This document shows, piece by piece, positions 9,842 to 22,769 of a DNA stretch of 64,000 bases. The translations under genes and the position numbers were made by a program. The notes below the pieces were generated by a model that worked only from the letters and a program-made list of their open reading frames with translations, was not told where the DNA came from and searched no databases. Source of the stretch: Cydia pomonella (taxonomy: Eukaryota; Arthropoda; Insecta; Lepidoptera; Tortricidae); contig NC_084707.1 of assembly GCF_033807575.1 (NCBI RefSeq), positions 23,709,888 through 23,773,887 on the forward strand, written 5' to 3'. The stretch's first letter is position 1; every line of letters begins with the position of its first letter.

Positions 9842-9962
9842 AAGGCGACAGTTCATTCCACAGTTCAGCTGTGCGACGCAGGAAGTTTCTGGAGAAACGC
9901 ACAGTTGAGGACTGCCAACCATCTAAGTGGTGAGGATGGATATGTCGCGTAGAGCGATGGCG
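9842..9962 (-). pseudogene. Non-LTR retrotransposon pol C-terminal scrap (tail B family)
   Basis: The - strand reads ...LDGWQSSTVRFSRNFLRRTA, then ELWNELSP and a stop. This is the 'RTA-LWN-LP' motif typical of the C-terminal end of CR1/Jockey-like reverse transcriptase proteins. The copies at 21.4 and 55.8 kb show the same block. 5' and 3' truncated. Confidence 0.7.
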
Positions 9963-10514
9963 GAAAGAAGCGGCAAGGATTCTCTATTTTCTATTGGTAA
10001 AAGTGACATTTTGAACGGAGGATGTTTTTGTCATTTCCTTAACTAACGCACAGGGACAAGTTAAGGTAATTTTTGAATTAAGTAAGTATCTGCTTTGTAT
10101 ATATAATTGCAATTTAAATTTCGTATGCCTAAACGGCTCTTCATGGCTGATGTACATATTTCTATTTTTTTATTTTATTTTTTTCTTTTATTACAGTACA
10201 TGGATTGATAATGGGCATAAGAGATAAGCAGGTACTCGAATAACATAAACAAGGACTAAATTCTACATGGTTCCTACACTAGGCAAAGCCTGTCCTGTAG
10301 GTAGCCAACACAGTTACGAGTATTCAAAGTATTCAAACGGCATGACGCGCGTATAGTTAACACAATCAGACACTTTATAGATTATTTTAGTCAATAATTA
10401 TTGAAAAAAGACTTATTTAAATAATTTACAAATAAATTGATCTAACCTGTGATGCTATTAAGTCAAATATTTTATATACTATTGTTTACTAAAATGTAGC
10501 GAATCCAGTTGAGC

Positions 10515-10540
10515 GTGTGTGTGTGTGTGTGTGTATGTGT
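10515..10540 (+). repeat. (GT)n microsatellite
   Basis: GT repeated ten times, then ATGTGT. Confidence 0.95.
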
Positions 10541-10865
10541 ATTATGTTCGTTGGTATATTATGTTTGTGTATAAGTGAATAGATTAGTCCATGTGTTTAT
10601 CTTCGGTATTTCTTCAATCTCCTTCAATTTTTATTTACTTTCACCTAACTGTTATCTGTGATGACAAAATGAATAAAATTGAAATTGAATTGAAAATTGT
10701 CAAAATCCCAGAAGACGTGGTTTCAGCACAAAATGTGAACGAGTTTAAAAGAACAATAGACAAGCATATTATATCTACTAATCGTTCATGATAACTGTCT
10801 TTAGGGTAACTGTATACAGGCCATATCAATTGTCATAAGCTGCAGGGCTAAGATGGACAGCTGTC

Positions 10866-10944
10866 TATCATTTGTCACCATACCTGTCACGCTCTTACAA
10901 ATATGTAAGTGCGAAAGTGACGCATGATATGACAAGTGACAAAG
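10866..10944. mobile_element. Palindromic MITE (TTTGTCAC...GTGACAAA)
   Basis: ATTTGTCACCATACCTGTCA and the complement of the right end (TTTGTCACTTGTCATATCAT) are imperfect inverted repeats around CTTACAAATATGTAAG. The boundaries may extend about 30 bases either side. Confidence 0.65.
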
Positions 10945-11099
10945 ACACGACCACGATACCGCTGCTGCCTGCTTATTTAATAATAATAATAAATTACGGT
11001 ACAGTCGTTGCTGTGTGAAAAACTTTCGGGAAAGCCGGCGTCTTTCCGTACACCTTACAGAAGTTGACGATTTGAGTACCTTTTCTAAGACTTCACACA

Positions 11100-13260
11100 A
11101 ATCTTAAGAAGTATAAAGTTTTAACATACCTATATCTAAGGATAAAACGCAAATCAGTCCTTAAAGTGCATTTGTTTTATTTATAATGTCCACATGAAAG
11201 ATGAAATACCTTAAAAGGAAATACCAGCTGAGCCTTAAATATCTCCATCACGTTGAAAGGGCAGCTCCTGAAATTAGTGCAATGAGGACAACTGCATTCA
11301 AAAGGATTCATTCGCGACATTTTCCTCCTCCAAAACTGTAAACGGAATGAGAAAAAAAAAATCTGTGTCTGACCGTTACAAATGTACTATATTGAAAGTT
11401 AATAATTACCACAACTTTTTCTATAGTAGCAACTCATAGTCCGGAATCCAGCGGCAATAGTGCCACATCATCGCACACCACATTAGATGGGTTAATTTTA
11501 CGCTCCTAATTCGTGGGGAAAATTAATTGTCTCGCACCTTAACAGCTTGTAAACAAAGGCATCAATTATATTTTATAATACTCACCATCATCATATTAGT
11601 TGGGCGTTGACTAATGACAAAGACGACTAAATTGCAAAGAATACGGATCTAAAGACACTGATATGTAGGTACTAACATAGATGCATTGAATATATCTATT
11701 TATTATTGGGGTAAGAAATAATTATGTTCATACGCGAATATTCGCACGATATGCTTTTTACAGCATTAAACAAAATCAAACGACACACCTATGAAATGAA
11801 CACCAAATCCATTGTCATCGGACAATAATCGCGACTTAATTTCAAATTCGGAACTAGTGATGTCCACGGCGGCGTGAAGCGGCGTTCGTCGGCAATCAAC
11901 CGCCCCGCGGGGTGTCCCACGTGCCCACCTCTACGCACCAGCGCGAGAGCACAGATTGTAATATTCGTAATCGTCTCCCCTACTCAAGGAAAATAAAGCT
12001 GTAAAACTGTAAACATAAAGTTCATTTTTGGATGAATGATCTGGATAATTGTTATGAAGATGAATGCACACTGTATAGAGTTTTCCGCTAATTATCCTCC
12101 TAATACCCAACTCGCCCCGCTGAGCGAATATTTTAATTCGAATCATGTTAAACATCTTATTATTCACCAGATGATACTGTGATTACTGTGGGAGAGGTTC
12201 AAAACTACTTTGATTAAACTTTCAATTATGCTGAATAATTTGCGTGATAATATCATGTTAATCAAGACAGTGATGAAGCAATACAGATTTTCACCTTCAC
12301 AATGAAATAATCGAAAGGGGCGTGCAATAACGCTATTCATTGTGGAACAAAAGTAGCTCAAGCTTGAGACTGAGGCCTGCTGATACGACAGGAGCAGCAG
12401 ATAATTCTCATTACACACATTTCACTATTCGATATTGTGGGTCGATTCGAGAATGCATTATTCGAGTCGGCGGGAGGTCTCGATTGTTGCGTTCGGCGTC
12501 TTTGTAGCACATCACTACCGGTGAACGGATCCCGGCGAAATTTCGAATGTCATCGTTCCAATTCGAAATTCAATTAGGTGTAATTAATGCGCCGGCGCTG
12601 GTTGTTGTTCTTGGTTTCTAGCCGTGAACGAACGCTCGACTCAGACCAACCAGTGCAAGGTCTGCGGGCCTCATGACTTTTCGTTGTCATCTCGATATAT
12701 ATATATATTTATTTATATATTTTTTTTTTCGATATACGATTGTCATCTTGGCTAGGCCCTGTGGTTGCACCAATCATAATGAACCGACTGATTAACGTAT
12801 TTCAACAGATATTTTACTATGAAACTTAACATGTAGAATTATAATAAAATTACAAAAACGTAACTGTAGATTATTAAATTAATTAGGTTCTGATTATATT
12901 CTTATAATTTCATCGATTTTGTACAATTTCCCGGGATCTATTTCGGATTTAATATTTCCCAGAAAATTAGGATAGCATAAAAAGTCCAAGATTTTCGTAT
13001 AAGAGATTTTGTTTCCTGTACGTCACGCCTGTTCCAATTGTCCATAGTAAAATAGTTATGACGTATCGTAACTATATTTTAGACCTACTAATTTACTTTA
13101 TACAGGTTGTTATAAAATATATATTTTTTTCTATTTTAGAAAAGCAATAAACATGAGAGTACAATTTTTTTTAAAGGATTTACGTAGAAATATTTTTAGG
13201 CTAAAATTACACTGGACTTATTAAAAAAAAATGCTCTCTTTCATTATTAAAGCTTTGGGA
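11100..13260. other. Mostly unique sequence; two CpG-rich patches
   Basis: No gene is supported. There is a GC/CpG-rich patch at about 11860-11945 (GGCGGCGTGAAGCGGCG...) and a milder one at about 12440-12660. Neither combines an ATG, an open frame and a donor site convincingly. An AT tract with two CGATATA blocks lies at 12692-12740. Confidence 0.4.
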
Positions 13261-13430
13261 ATACAAAGCAGTGTCCAAAACAATGGCGGGCGAGTCAAAC
13301 GACTTTTTGTGCAGCGATATCTGTAGCAGCTCGGAATATGATCATGACTTCACTCTGACAATGACAGTCGCTTTTGAAACTAGACTGCTTGGTTTTAGAA
13401 TGTGCGGTGGCCGGTGGCTCTTTGGTTCCT

Positions 13431-13500
13431 TTAAGGTCATGTTCGAATTTCAACTGCAGCTGAATTACTGTGGCGCATCTTTATTGCTGCCGCTGTATCT
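13431..13500. mobile_element. MITE fragment (CAACTGCAGC family)
   Basis: GTTCGAATTTCAACTGCAGC and GCTGCCGCTGTATCTGT match the left half of the palindromic element at 49058-49215 with several differences. Part of a local frame crossing here is accidental. Confidence 0.55.
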
Positions 13501-13614
13501 GTAATTATGTCAATATCCTTGAGTGACGAAATGAACGTCATAATCATGATAGACCAATATCAAGGAATTGACAGATACATCGACTTCAAGAATCTATATA
13601 AATTTTATTACATA

Positions 13615-13995
13615 TTTTCCGTCCCTCGAAACGTAATGCAAATCGTTCCATTTCGTCACGGTAGCGGAATAATTATACAACACATTACTTAATAAACAAC
13701 TGACTGCACAATGGATGGCGGACAAGTATTGCCGATTGACGACTGGTCTGGCCTAGTTGGTAGTGACCCTGCGTATGAAGCTGATAGTCATGGTTTCGAA
13801 TCCCGGTAAGGGCATTTATTTGTGTGATTGTGATGAGCCCAAATATTTGTTCCCGCAACAGGGGTGTTTCTTGAGCGTACTGTGGGACTTAGTCGAGCTG
13901 TGTAAGAATGTCCTATAAGGACTATTTTTTATTTTATATGTAGGTAGCTCTAGCTGTGATTTATACCAACTTGTATTTTCTGCCATTAAGATCTT
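13615..13995 (+). repeat. Duplicated segment, copy 1 (split by a SINE)
   Basis: The pieces 13615-13735 and 13941-13995 align in order with the contiguous stretch at 14330-14510. Shared blocks include CGAAACGTAATG, CGTTCCATTTCGTCACGGTA and GTAGGTAGCT. The interruption is exactly the S1 SINE, so the SINE landed in this copy after the duplication. Confidence 0.7.
13736..13940 (+). mobile_element. SINE S1 with internal deletion
   Basis: The head TGACGACTGGTCTGGCCTAG has the A-box region, followed by a box B-like GGTTTCGAATCCCGG with one inserted base. The middle of the body is missing: GGGGTGTTTCTTGAGCGTAC joins to TGTGGGACTTAGTC. The tail ends near AATGTCCTATAAGGACTATT. Confidence 0.85.
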
Positions 13996-14044
13996 GCCGT
14001 ATTCTTCTTCTTCCTTGATTCCTTATGACTTCCTTGATTCGCGA

Positions 14045-14257
14045 CCAAAAATGACATCGTTATTTTGTGCACCAAGTCTCTCCATTCTGCACGATTTTCG
14101 GCCTTCCTAATAATAGGCGCCTGTGTAGATCAGGCCTTCTTTACAATGTTCACCCAGTGGGTTGGTGGATATCCACTAACCCGTCCTTCATCCACCATGC
14201 CAACCATAATGCGCTTTTCAAGGTTGTCCGGCTTCTGTCTGGCGACGTGTCAAAAGT
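14045..14257 (-). pseudogene. RTE-like LINE: reverse transcriptase C-terminal remnant
   Basis: The - strand translates as HVARQKPDNLEKRIMVGMVD, then ...GYPPTHWVNIVKKA, a stop, and ...RKAENRAEWRDLVHKIT. This matches the familiar 'HV-R--E-LE--IM-G-V-G-R--G-P--RW-D' and 'A-NR-EWR-LV' pattern of RTE/CR1-type LINE C-termini. At least one in-frame stop; both ends missing. It lies between the two copies of the local duplication. Confidence 0.8.
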
Positions 14258-14329
14258 AATCATATTAAATATGTAGACACAAACGAGCTTAAGGCATTTT
14301 AATAGTCAAAGGTGTCCGTAATTCAACAT

Positions 14330-14520
14330 TTTCCATCCTTCGAAACGTAATGGAACTCGTTCCATTTCGTCACGGTAGCCTAATTATTCAACTCGTTACT
14401 TAACGAAACAACTACAGTACAATGGTTATCGAACAGGTATTGCCGACGTAGGTAGCTGTGCTTTCTACCAAGTTGTATTTGCGGCCACAGAGATCGAACT
14501 TACCACACCGGTAAATCAAA
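14330..14520 (+). repeat. Duplicated segment, copy 2 (uninterrupted)
   Basis: Partner of 13615-13995, about 720 bp downstream, without the SINE. Identity is moderate, roughly three bases in four by eye. No coding content recognised. Confidence 0.7.
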
Positions 14521-16153
14521 CGTTACAAGTGTATTTTTGGCATAGTTGCCAAATTTAATAATCCATTTGAAACGAATTTTACAATTTACTTATTGATATT
14601 GTAATGATTGGAAATCATAATTATTATCAACCAAAGCTGCTGCTGGGCGTAGGCCTACTTCAGCCTACCTTGTTAGAAGTGTTATTTTGCTGGCTCCTCG
14701 GACCTGCGGTGTACACTCAAAAATCCTTTATGCCGCATCGACTATTGATCCAATTCCCAATTGTATTATTACTTTTGTACAGTAACTAATAAAAACGCAT
14801 TTAAGTAATTTCGCTTTTTTCTTCTGATTCCTGATAATGAGTATTAGTGGAATGAGTACGAGTATATTGAGTATTAGTGGATTTCAATTTGAATTCTTAT
14901 GAATTTAAGTGATAAATTTGAATGATATTTAATAAATTATTTGCAATTTTTTACATTTTGAAAAACTTTACTTATGTCCTATTTTTTTTTAATGATTTCA
15001 TTCGCGATTTTAATAAAATAATAGAGATGATATCTTAAAAAAGTTTCCTAAATATTTATCTAAGAATGGATTCCTTTCTAATATTAGCTGATGGCATTAT
15101 GTACTTTATAGACCGAGTAATAATATGTGAACACTTGAACAGTAAACGTAACTTTGTCGTTACAGTTCGTATGTGGGCGGAATACAATATATTTTAAGAG
15201 GTGCGGACAATGGCAGACGAGCATCCGTTTGGGGGTGACAAGTGACTCGACAATGAAGGCTAAGTGACATGCTTTTACTTATTGTCTTAAAACAATTCTT
15301 CCTTAGACATCAGGGGCAGCGCATCAAAATTACCTATAGGGCAAGCCGGAGCTATTTTAGTTAACTTATTTAATACCTATAGAAATATGTTGATAGATAA
15401 GCCAATGAGAATCGAATTTAATGTAAACCCCGTCGTTATTACTGAGAAGTTAAAATTTCCACGATCGAAATATGTGTTTTATTTTCATAGAAATGCACTC
15501 GCGAATAAACGGGTGAAAGCTTTTTTTGCCTGTAAATTGTAACCAAATTAGTGATGATAGATGATATTTTATTAAACACTTTCTTGGATTGGAAAGGACG
15601 AGAAAAACATTGAACAAATGAAAGGTTTTGTAGATTATTGTCATATTCCTTTAAGTATTCGCAACATCACGTATGATTTTTCACAGTCCAGCCCATATTT
15701 TCCAATACAGAACCCCAAACCGGCGCTAGTATTAATCGCATTATAATTCCCGTGAAATTATTCACCACGGCTGGCACCTATCCATTAGTGAGTAACATAT
15801 CCCACAAATGCAAGTCAGCAAGGGCGTTACAGGAACGGACCTTTTCACCACCGAAATTACTTTTTTGCACTACTAATGTGTTAATTTTTTGATCCACCAT
15901 TTAACAAAATCAGTTTTTGCCGATTTTAAAGACTTAGTAATAGAGTTTCTTTCTGGTTAATTGTTGAGAACTCATAAAGTGGTATAGTGATTAGGTTTTT
16001 AATTGGTTGGTCAGAGATGCCGACCGCTACCGTTGTGGTGATCTGCTTTTAATGATGTCGGTGATTAATAAAATTTCTGAGGATTCCAAGAAAAATATGA
16101 TCAGATCGCTTGATCCTTGCGATCCGCAGATCTACAATGTACCTACCTACAAC

Positions 16154-16365
16154 CACGTCTGAAAATATCGATACGAACAATGTCCCAAAAATATGTTTAC
16201 ACGACCTTATTGCCCATATATTAAAATGTATACATATTTTTGGCACTTTGTTGAATATCGATACGAACAAAGTCCCAAAAATATGTGTACACAACCTTAT
16301 TGCCCATATATTAAGGTGTATACATAATTTTGGCACTTTTTTGCATATCTATATTTTCAGACGTG
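16154..16365. mobile_element. MITE made of two tandem hairpin units
   Basis: The outer ends CACGTCTGAAAATAT and ATATTTTCAGACGTG are inverted repeats. Inside are two direct units of about 95 bp, each starting AATATCGATACGAACAA and containing CCCAAAAATATGT...TACAC with its near-complement GTGTATACATA...TTGGCAC. Each unit can fold on itself. Frames of about 90 codons exist on both strands because of this symmetry; they are not genes. Confidence 0.85.
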
Positions 16366-16829
16366 ATGTACAATATTCTTTTTAAACTGTTGGTACACTT
16401 CATTCTCTTTAAGCGTAAGTGTCATTGTAGACCTGTGTTGTGATCATAGTTGATTAGACAACTCAAAAATTCGAATTTATACTTAGAACTATTTTCTTTG
16501 CATTAAGTTTTCCAATTAAACCGATGAGTCTGTTCCATTACGTTCCGTTTTAGTATGAACTTTTTCATTTGTATGTTTTGAATGTGACGTAGTGGAAACA
16601 ACAGTTTCCAAATATAATTTTATACAATTATTTAGCACCAAAACCCAAGTGCCATTCGGCGAGGAAATACGGCCAGCACTTTGCCCGTCAATGGCGATCT
16701 GGGCTAAAATTTTTATCTATAGCTTTTAGTAAAAACTTAGTAAGTTTTATTATATTACTTAATTTCTCTATAATTAATTAAAAAAAATCAATGCCAGTGA
16801 ACATCTGTGAGAACAAATATTATAGAAGG

Positions 16830-16925
16830 CCTACCGCGAACCACGTTCGACGTGTTGCCTCCCTGTCACAGTTACGTACGAATTTATAAGTGCGACAGAG
16901 AGGCAACACGTCGGTTCGCGGTAGG
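16830..16925. mobile_element. MITE, CCTACCGCGAACC ends
   Basis: CCTACCGCGAACCACGTTCG...GTGTTGCCTC is mirrored by GAGGCAACACGTCGGTTCGCGGTAGG. The right arm lacks about five bases. The core is CAGTTACGTACGAATTTATA. Confidence 0.85.
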
Positions 16926-16929
16926 ATTT

Positions 16930-18540
16930 CTTTAAATCGAAATCTGCTCATGTATTGAACTGTTGCCATGGCACTTATATTTAAAGAAACATTAACAAGA
17001 AACCAGCTTTCTGAAAGGCCAGATTCCTTCTCAATTTGAGATGAAGGCAGTGTTTTGACTAAAGCTACCTCTGCAAATGGACAAGACTAGTCCATTCCAT
17101 ACATGTCTGAGCAAACATACACGAACAGACGAAACCGATGGGTCTAATCGGGAGGATGCAGTCTCCGAAAACATATGACGAAAGACGAATGGACTGGGTC
17201 GGTTTATGCTAAAATGCACCATGCAAATTCGCAATTTTATTTACCATTGTGCCGTCGCTATTTTAGTGTCATTTTAGCGGTTTCATGAAATTTTTCACGT
17301 TCTTGTCTTTTTGACTTCATATTAATGCGTTTTGATTAGTAATAGAGCTAATGAGATGACATAAACATATTCAGAAATAATTAGTTCATTATAAAAGTAG
17401 GATGAAATATTTGCTTGCATTTGACGATGTAATTCGATTCGGAATGTTTTCTATACTGTCTAGTTCTTATATAAAAACTCACATTCATCTATTCACAATT
17501 TTCTTCTTACGCACACAATATAAATAATCCAGTAACTACCGTTACTCAACCCTTGATAAAGCTTCTTATTCAAAGATCCCACTAAACCAACCGTGTGGCA
17601 TACCGCCATCCACCAGATAGGTGCGCGGCATCCAAACATCGAAACCTAATTTCCTGTCTCAGATAGAGACCACGTCGGTTAAAGCCTAAAGACAAATACG
17701 TGCTAGCTGCCCAACGTATCCTGATCCCCTCTCCCCCTCTAAAACTAGCAGGGACAGTAATCTCGCAGGGCAAGTTGATATATGCAGTAGTTCAAGATAT
17801 GGTGGTCTGGTATTCTAAACAATCCTACGGAGTATTGAGTGAAGGAGGATGGAAAATGTACGGGATTGTAATTCGCACTGTAATGAATAGATGATTGGAA
17901 TGATACGGTGACGCGTGCACTTTCAGAATGCATGTGTCGGGTCAGGAGCCATGGGGATATAAGGTTATGTAGAACCTATTATGTTGTAGTTTTTAGGCAT
18001 TATAACACTTCTCGTAATTGGTCAAGACAAAATAACTTGATTTTGTTTATTTTCAAGGACACAGTCTATAAACAGGCCTCATGGGTAAATACTTGTACCA
18101 CCTCAGTTTTCTAGTAGCTTATTGATTTAATGGCAATTATAAAGTCCGAACTTGCTTAGCTACAGTTTTTCAAAAACTTATAAGAAACCCCAAAAAAAAA
18201 GAAACCAGTTTAAAACTGTAACATTTAACAGACATTCTATGCGTGTCAGAAAAATAGAGCTCGAGGACAATGGATCGCAATGGCCTGTTTTGTTTCCGTC
18301 AAAAGATGACACATCCCTTTGACAAACAAAGCCGAGGTCGTCCGAACACTGCCGAAGACTCACCGACCTCTGAACTGGGTATTGTTACCATCTTGTTTCT
18401 GGAGTCTTCTGTCAATCAAAGTTTGAATGTCATTTTTTTGCTAACACACATTTGATATGAGACGTCTTAGGGGAATGTGGGAAGGATTTTTTTAAATTTT
18501 GTATTTGAGGTGTCTTCTATCAAACAAAGTAATTGTTATT
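16930..18540. other. No element recognised
   Basis: No repeat shared with the rest of the window was found. Frames of 60-70 codons occur on both strands but show neither family motifs nor paired splice signals. Confidence 0.4.
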
Positions 18541-18550
18541 TACATTACAG

Positions 18551-18748
18551 GAAAATATTCCGCGTAAAATTATTCGAATTCATTTGGTATTAGAACAATG
18601 CGTAGGTACTTGGTTTTATTTCGCGGATAAAAATAAGCTGAAAAGCAGTCATTTTAGAAACTTTGCTTATTCAGCGGACCACAAGCGAAACTTAAAGGAA
18701 CTGTGGTTGTTTGAAAACAAATCTAAAATACAGCAGAAGTTATCCTAA
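18551..18748 (+). CDS. Weak candidate terminal exon
   Basis: TTTACATTACAG ends at 18550 and could be a splice acceptor. From 18551 a frame runs 65 codons to TAA at 18746-18748 (ENIPRKIIRIHLVLEQCVG...). No family motif is recognised. No strong AATAAA lies close behind and no donor exon is identified upstream. A chance frame is at least as likely. Confidence 0.15.
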   Translation, partial: ENIPRKIIRIHLVLEQCVGTWFYFADKNKLKSSHFRNFAYSADHKRNLKELWLFENKSKIQQKLS

Positions 18749-18749
18749 G

Positions 18750-21230
18750 CGCGCTGCCGATCCCATTCTTGCTACGCCAACAGCGCCACAAACTTTTGAC
18801 AAAAAAAATAAGTTTCTGAACTTACCTTAGTAAGGATTCCTTTTCATTCATGCTGGTGTTCTGACGACGTATCAAACTCTAATAAGCATTTTTCTTAATA
18901 CAAACCAGTATAAGCGCAATCCCGATTTCACACAGATATTTTACATTTCAAGGTCCCTGTTATACTGGTTCACTTATGGCATAAGCTGGTTTTTGCTTAG
19001 TAAGCAATGATAATACATCTTGTTCGAAATACATTCGAATTTACATTTTCAAATATCCCCTTACATTCTTAATTCAAAAGCCGGTTCCAAGTTCAAATTA
19101 AAGACTTGGTCACATTTTTTTGGAGCCATGTGAGAGGCTACCTACTTTATTTTTATAACTTTTAATTTATTCTTTTTGACTTTGAATTTTTTTACGAAAA
19201 ACTTTACGCGAATTAATAAAGTTTCAATTTGAAGAATCTTGTTTTTAAGTTAGCGTCCTTGCTTCATAGAATCTCGAACTTTGAACTTTTCTTGACCAGT
19301 AGGTTTAGTAACGAAATGGTATTTTGAATATTCGTTGGTGATTCGAAAAATAAATTGAATGATCGCCGTTATAAAGTCGGTAGTGTTTCGAGTGACTTGA
19401 ATGCTGTCATAGAAAAGGTTATTATTTGAAATATAGTACCTATCTAATACTGAATTGATGTACCTAGGTACCTATTTACATGGTATACGGTATACGTTTT
19501 TTAAATTGTCAATACTAAAACTTTTTTAATTGTTTTAAAACTCATATTATCACTCCATTCTGATTCAATATGTCCGTTAAAAATCCTAGAAGGCACCGAC
19601 AGATGTCTTATAATCATATGCCCAACGGACTTATCGTCCAGGCCATAAATATAGCACCTATTATGAAAACCACCATAAATCTGATGCAATAGGAGTGACC
19701 CACAAATTTGCATTGACAATACCTCCCATTATTATTATTTTAATTACCCACTCTATCATTATTACACTAAGTTTAGTAAAATAATGTCGAATCTGACTAG
19801 AATCACTTTAGCAGATACGACCTTATGAATGGAAAAATTACTATTATTGTGATGCACTCAAACTAGCATTAGTGCGTGTACGCACCCTTTATGAACTAAT
19901 AATGTGCACCGCAAAAGGCTTTGCATATAAATCTCCTAATTATGACGATTCAGAACTACTAGATACGTATTTACATTTTTTTGGGCAATTGTATAGTGAT
20001 TTAGGAGGGGTGTGACGCGTGAGAAGGATTAATAGTGTAACTGTCTTGGAAGTAGTTCGTTGGTTTGAGATATAGAATATAGATATTGAATATAATAGTA
20101 ACTCGATTTATTTGTCGCGTTTGACAAATAAATTATCTTTATTTTTATCGCGTGGTAGCTCTGTTAAATGAAAATAAGGATGAAAAAGCCTTTAATGATA
20201 TTCTTTACCTAGGTACAAAATACTACCCACTATAAAATAAATACATTCATTATATAATACTCCATTATATATAAAGTTCTATGGTTGTAAAAAAATCTAC
20301 AAAACTCTTTTATACGTGAAAACAAAACACGAACGTAAACTAAATACGGTGAAAATCGGTTAAAGTGCAGAAGCTCATCATTTAAAGTGGTTAAGCATAT
20401 TATCGTTGTTAGTTATGGGAGCCAAACATGACTACAATAAGAAAAAAATACAAAGAAAGTGTAAAAGCGTAACTTGAGATTTGCCTATTAATTTTCTTCA
20501 TAGACAAGCTTGATTAACAATGTTCTTAATTTAAAAATTCTATTATTTAAGCCACGGTGTCGCCTCGACCGTTAACTCGCCACCGACAACAAAGCAGCAT
20601 GACGCAACAGTTCCATCAAACTAGATCAAGTGCAAATGAGTTCTCATCAGCCACCAAGTTAGAAAAAATTACAAACAATAAGTCAACCTCAACAATACTT
20701 CGTTAAGATCCAAGATGCGTCTGTCTCACGCGTCCGTGTTTACATACATAAATCTTTAAATAAACACAATGGTACAAAACGGCAGTGTCGCCTTCATAAT
20801 AATATGTTAATTTATATTTAATATAATAAATTCGGGAGTGAATGGTGGAATGACCGGCGCGCAGCAGCTTTGTACCGCACAATGATGCTTCTCAGTGTAA
20901 TAAAGTCAGATGTGTTTGTTGATTTATAGCACATCCGACTTTTTACTTTTGGAGGAACTTGATCACTTCAATTGCGTTAATTCATTTTATTGCGTGTCAC
21001 GGGGACATTTTGATGCGTATTTTTTATCATGTGGCAACCCTTTTGGCTGTCACAATTGCTGATTGTACAAATTTTGACGGCTCCGAGTTTTAGTGGACAG
21101 GGTCGCGGACAATTAAATGTAGTTTTAAGATTTAAAAATCTATTATGGATTGACAATAGCGATGTTAGTTGTTAGTTCTATTATTGGCGACACCGTTGAC
21201 GCTTGCGAATTGAATATGGGTTTAAAAAAT
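18750..21230. other. No feature recognised
   Basis: AT-rich sequence. A short hairpin (ATTTATTTGTC/GACAAATAAAT) lies at about 20106-20134 and a 13-bp imperfect one at about 20908-20944. No supported gene or repeat. Confidence 0.4.
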
Positions 21231-21236
21231 AATAAT

Positions 21237-21283
21237 ACTCCTTCATATCAAGGTATCTTTTCAATACCTTGATATGAAGGAGT
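21237..21283. repeat. Perfect 20-bp hairpin, 7-nt loop
   Basis: ACTCCTTCATATCAAGGTAT, loop CTTTTCA, then the exact complement. No flanking pairing extends the stem, which argues against a microRNA precursor. Confidence 0.85.
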
Positions 21284-21429
21284 TTTAGTTATATGTAGCT
21301 AATTCATCAACATAATTATTAATTGTAACCAAAAAAAATGGAAAGTTAGTAATCATCTGCAGCTCTGCATTTCCTATCTCACACGTATAACGGGATGTGC
21401 TTAAAGGAATTGTTCGGATTATTCCCTGT

Positions 21430-21760
21430 CACTTTTTCCGCCATCGCTTCACGCGACAACATTTCCATTTTCACTACTTAGATGGTTGGCAGTCCTCAAC
21501 TGCGCCTATCTCCAGAAACTTCCTGCCTATCACAACTAAACTGTGAAATGAATTGTCGTCCATGGTATTTCCGGACTTATGCGACCTTCAAACCTTCCAG
21601 AAAACAGCGTATGTATGTATGTAGTCCCGCACTCCCATCTAAAAGGCCGGTAACACACAACCTTTCTGTTTTTGCAGGTGTCCATGGGCGACGGTAATTG
21701 CTAACCATCAGGCGATTCGTCTGCTTGTTGGCCTCCCATATCATAAAAAAATACAATTGC
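21430..21760 (+). pseudogene. LINE 3' end (pol C-terminus plus tail B)
   Basis: The C-terminal block LDGW-SST...SRNFLP is followed by a frame-broken 'VFPDLCDLQTFQK'-like stretch. The tail follows: GTGTCCATGGGCGACGGTAA, CATCAGGCGATTCGTCTGCT and an A-rich end. At least one frameshift and stops. This is the best-preserved tail B copy in the window and defines the family. Confidence 0.75.
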
Positions 21761-22725
21761 CGGTCACTAAATGGACATTATGGCTTCGTATCATATAGCT
21801 AATGCAGTAACATGTAAGTACACAGATGTATATTTTACTGGCCTTTTACTGCCATATAACCAAGTTGCACATTTTAACTGTGCTCTGTGTTACCAAGAAC
21901 AAAGTTTTTGCATAAAGAGTGCATAACCCTTTAGAACAATAGCAGATTAAAACCAGCACAAATCAGTCAAATCACTTCTGCCAACATGAACCCAAGAATA
22001 GGTCATAGAACCTTGTTACAATATAACATCATACAATCATAGACGTAAAATCAACCAACTATGATCTGTAACTATAGTCCACAAGCTTAATACGTAAGTA
22101 TGAATAACAATGTTATTATTGGTTTGACCTTGGTTTTTTCTCCCATTTATGAAAATATCTTGCCACAGAACTGAGTCATTCAAATATTAATTGCACCTAA
22201 ACGAAGATATCCGACCATAGTTTATAGATTTTGAACTATAGTTCATTGATTTTACCATTATTACTTACTGTGTATTGTATGTTTGTTCTCCCGCACTTTC
22301 CTTTTTTATATAATTGACTCGGCAAGACAGGACTCTAGTATCAGTCACAATAATAAATGTTTTTCTGTCAATGTATTTTTTTTATATGTAAAGAGAGATA
22401 ATTTTTAATTCCAATAGGCCGCTATAACATGGTTCTAGTGACATAAACTGGTATGTGAACCGACTGGGGATAAAATTAAACTTGCATCAAGGGAGGGTGG
22501 ATTATCTCAAGGGGATGAAGTGTTTGGTGTAATTGCTGGTAGTAATTGAAAACTTTATAAGTATCGTTCAACTTTATTTGAGCTTTTAAATTGCCAATGC
22601 GCTAGAATTGAGATAGATTATTTATTCAAAAAAATAAATGTCTAGATTAAGTGGAAATAAATAATATGATATTACTTACATAGTATATAATTACTTAGTT
22701 TATTATTTTAACCCGCTTTTTTATT

Positions 22726-22767
22726 AATAATACTCGTATAATAATTGTATTATACGAGTGTATTATT
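22726..22767. repeat. AT-rich hairpin
   Basis: AATAATACTCGTATAATA pairs with TATTATACGAGTGTATTATT apart from a two-base offset. Confidence 0.7.
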
Positions 22768-22769
22768 AA

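Noticed and set aside
16049..16385. About 90-codon frames on both strands
   Set aside because: Produced by the symmetry of the tandem hairpin MITE.
21237..21283. microRNA precursor
   Set aside because: The stem is only 20 bp with a 7-nt loop, and no pairing outside it; no known seed recognised.
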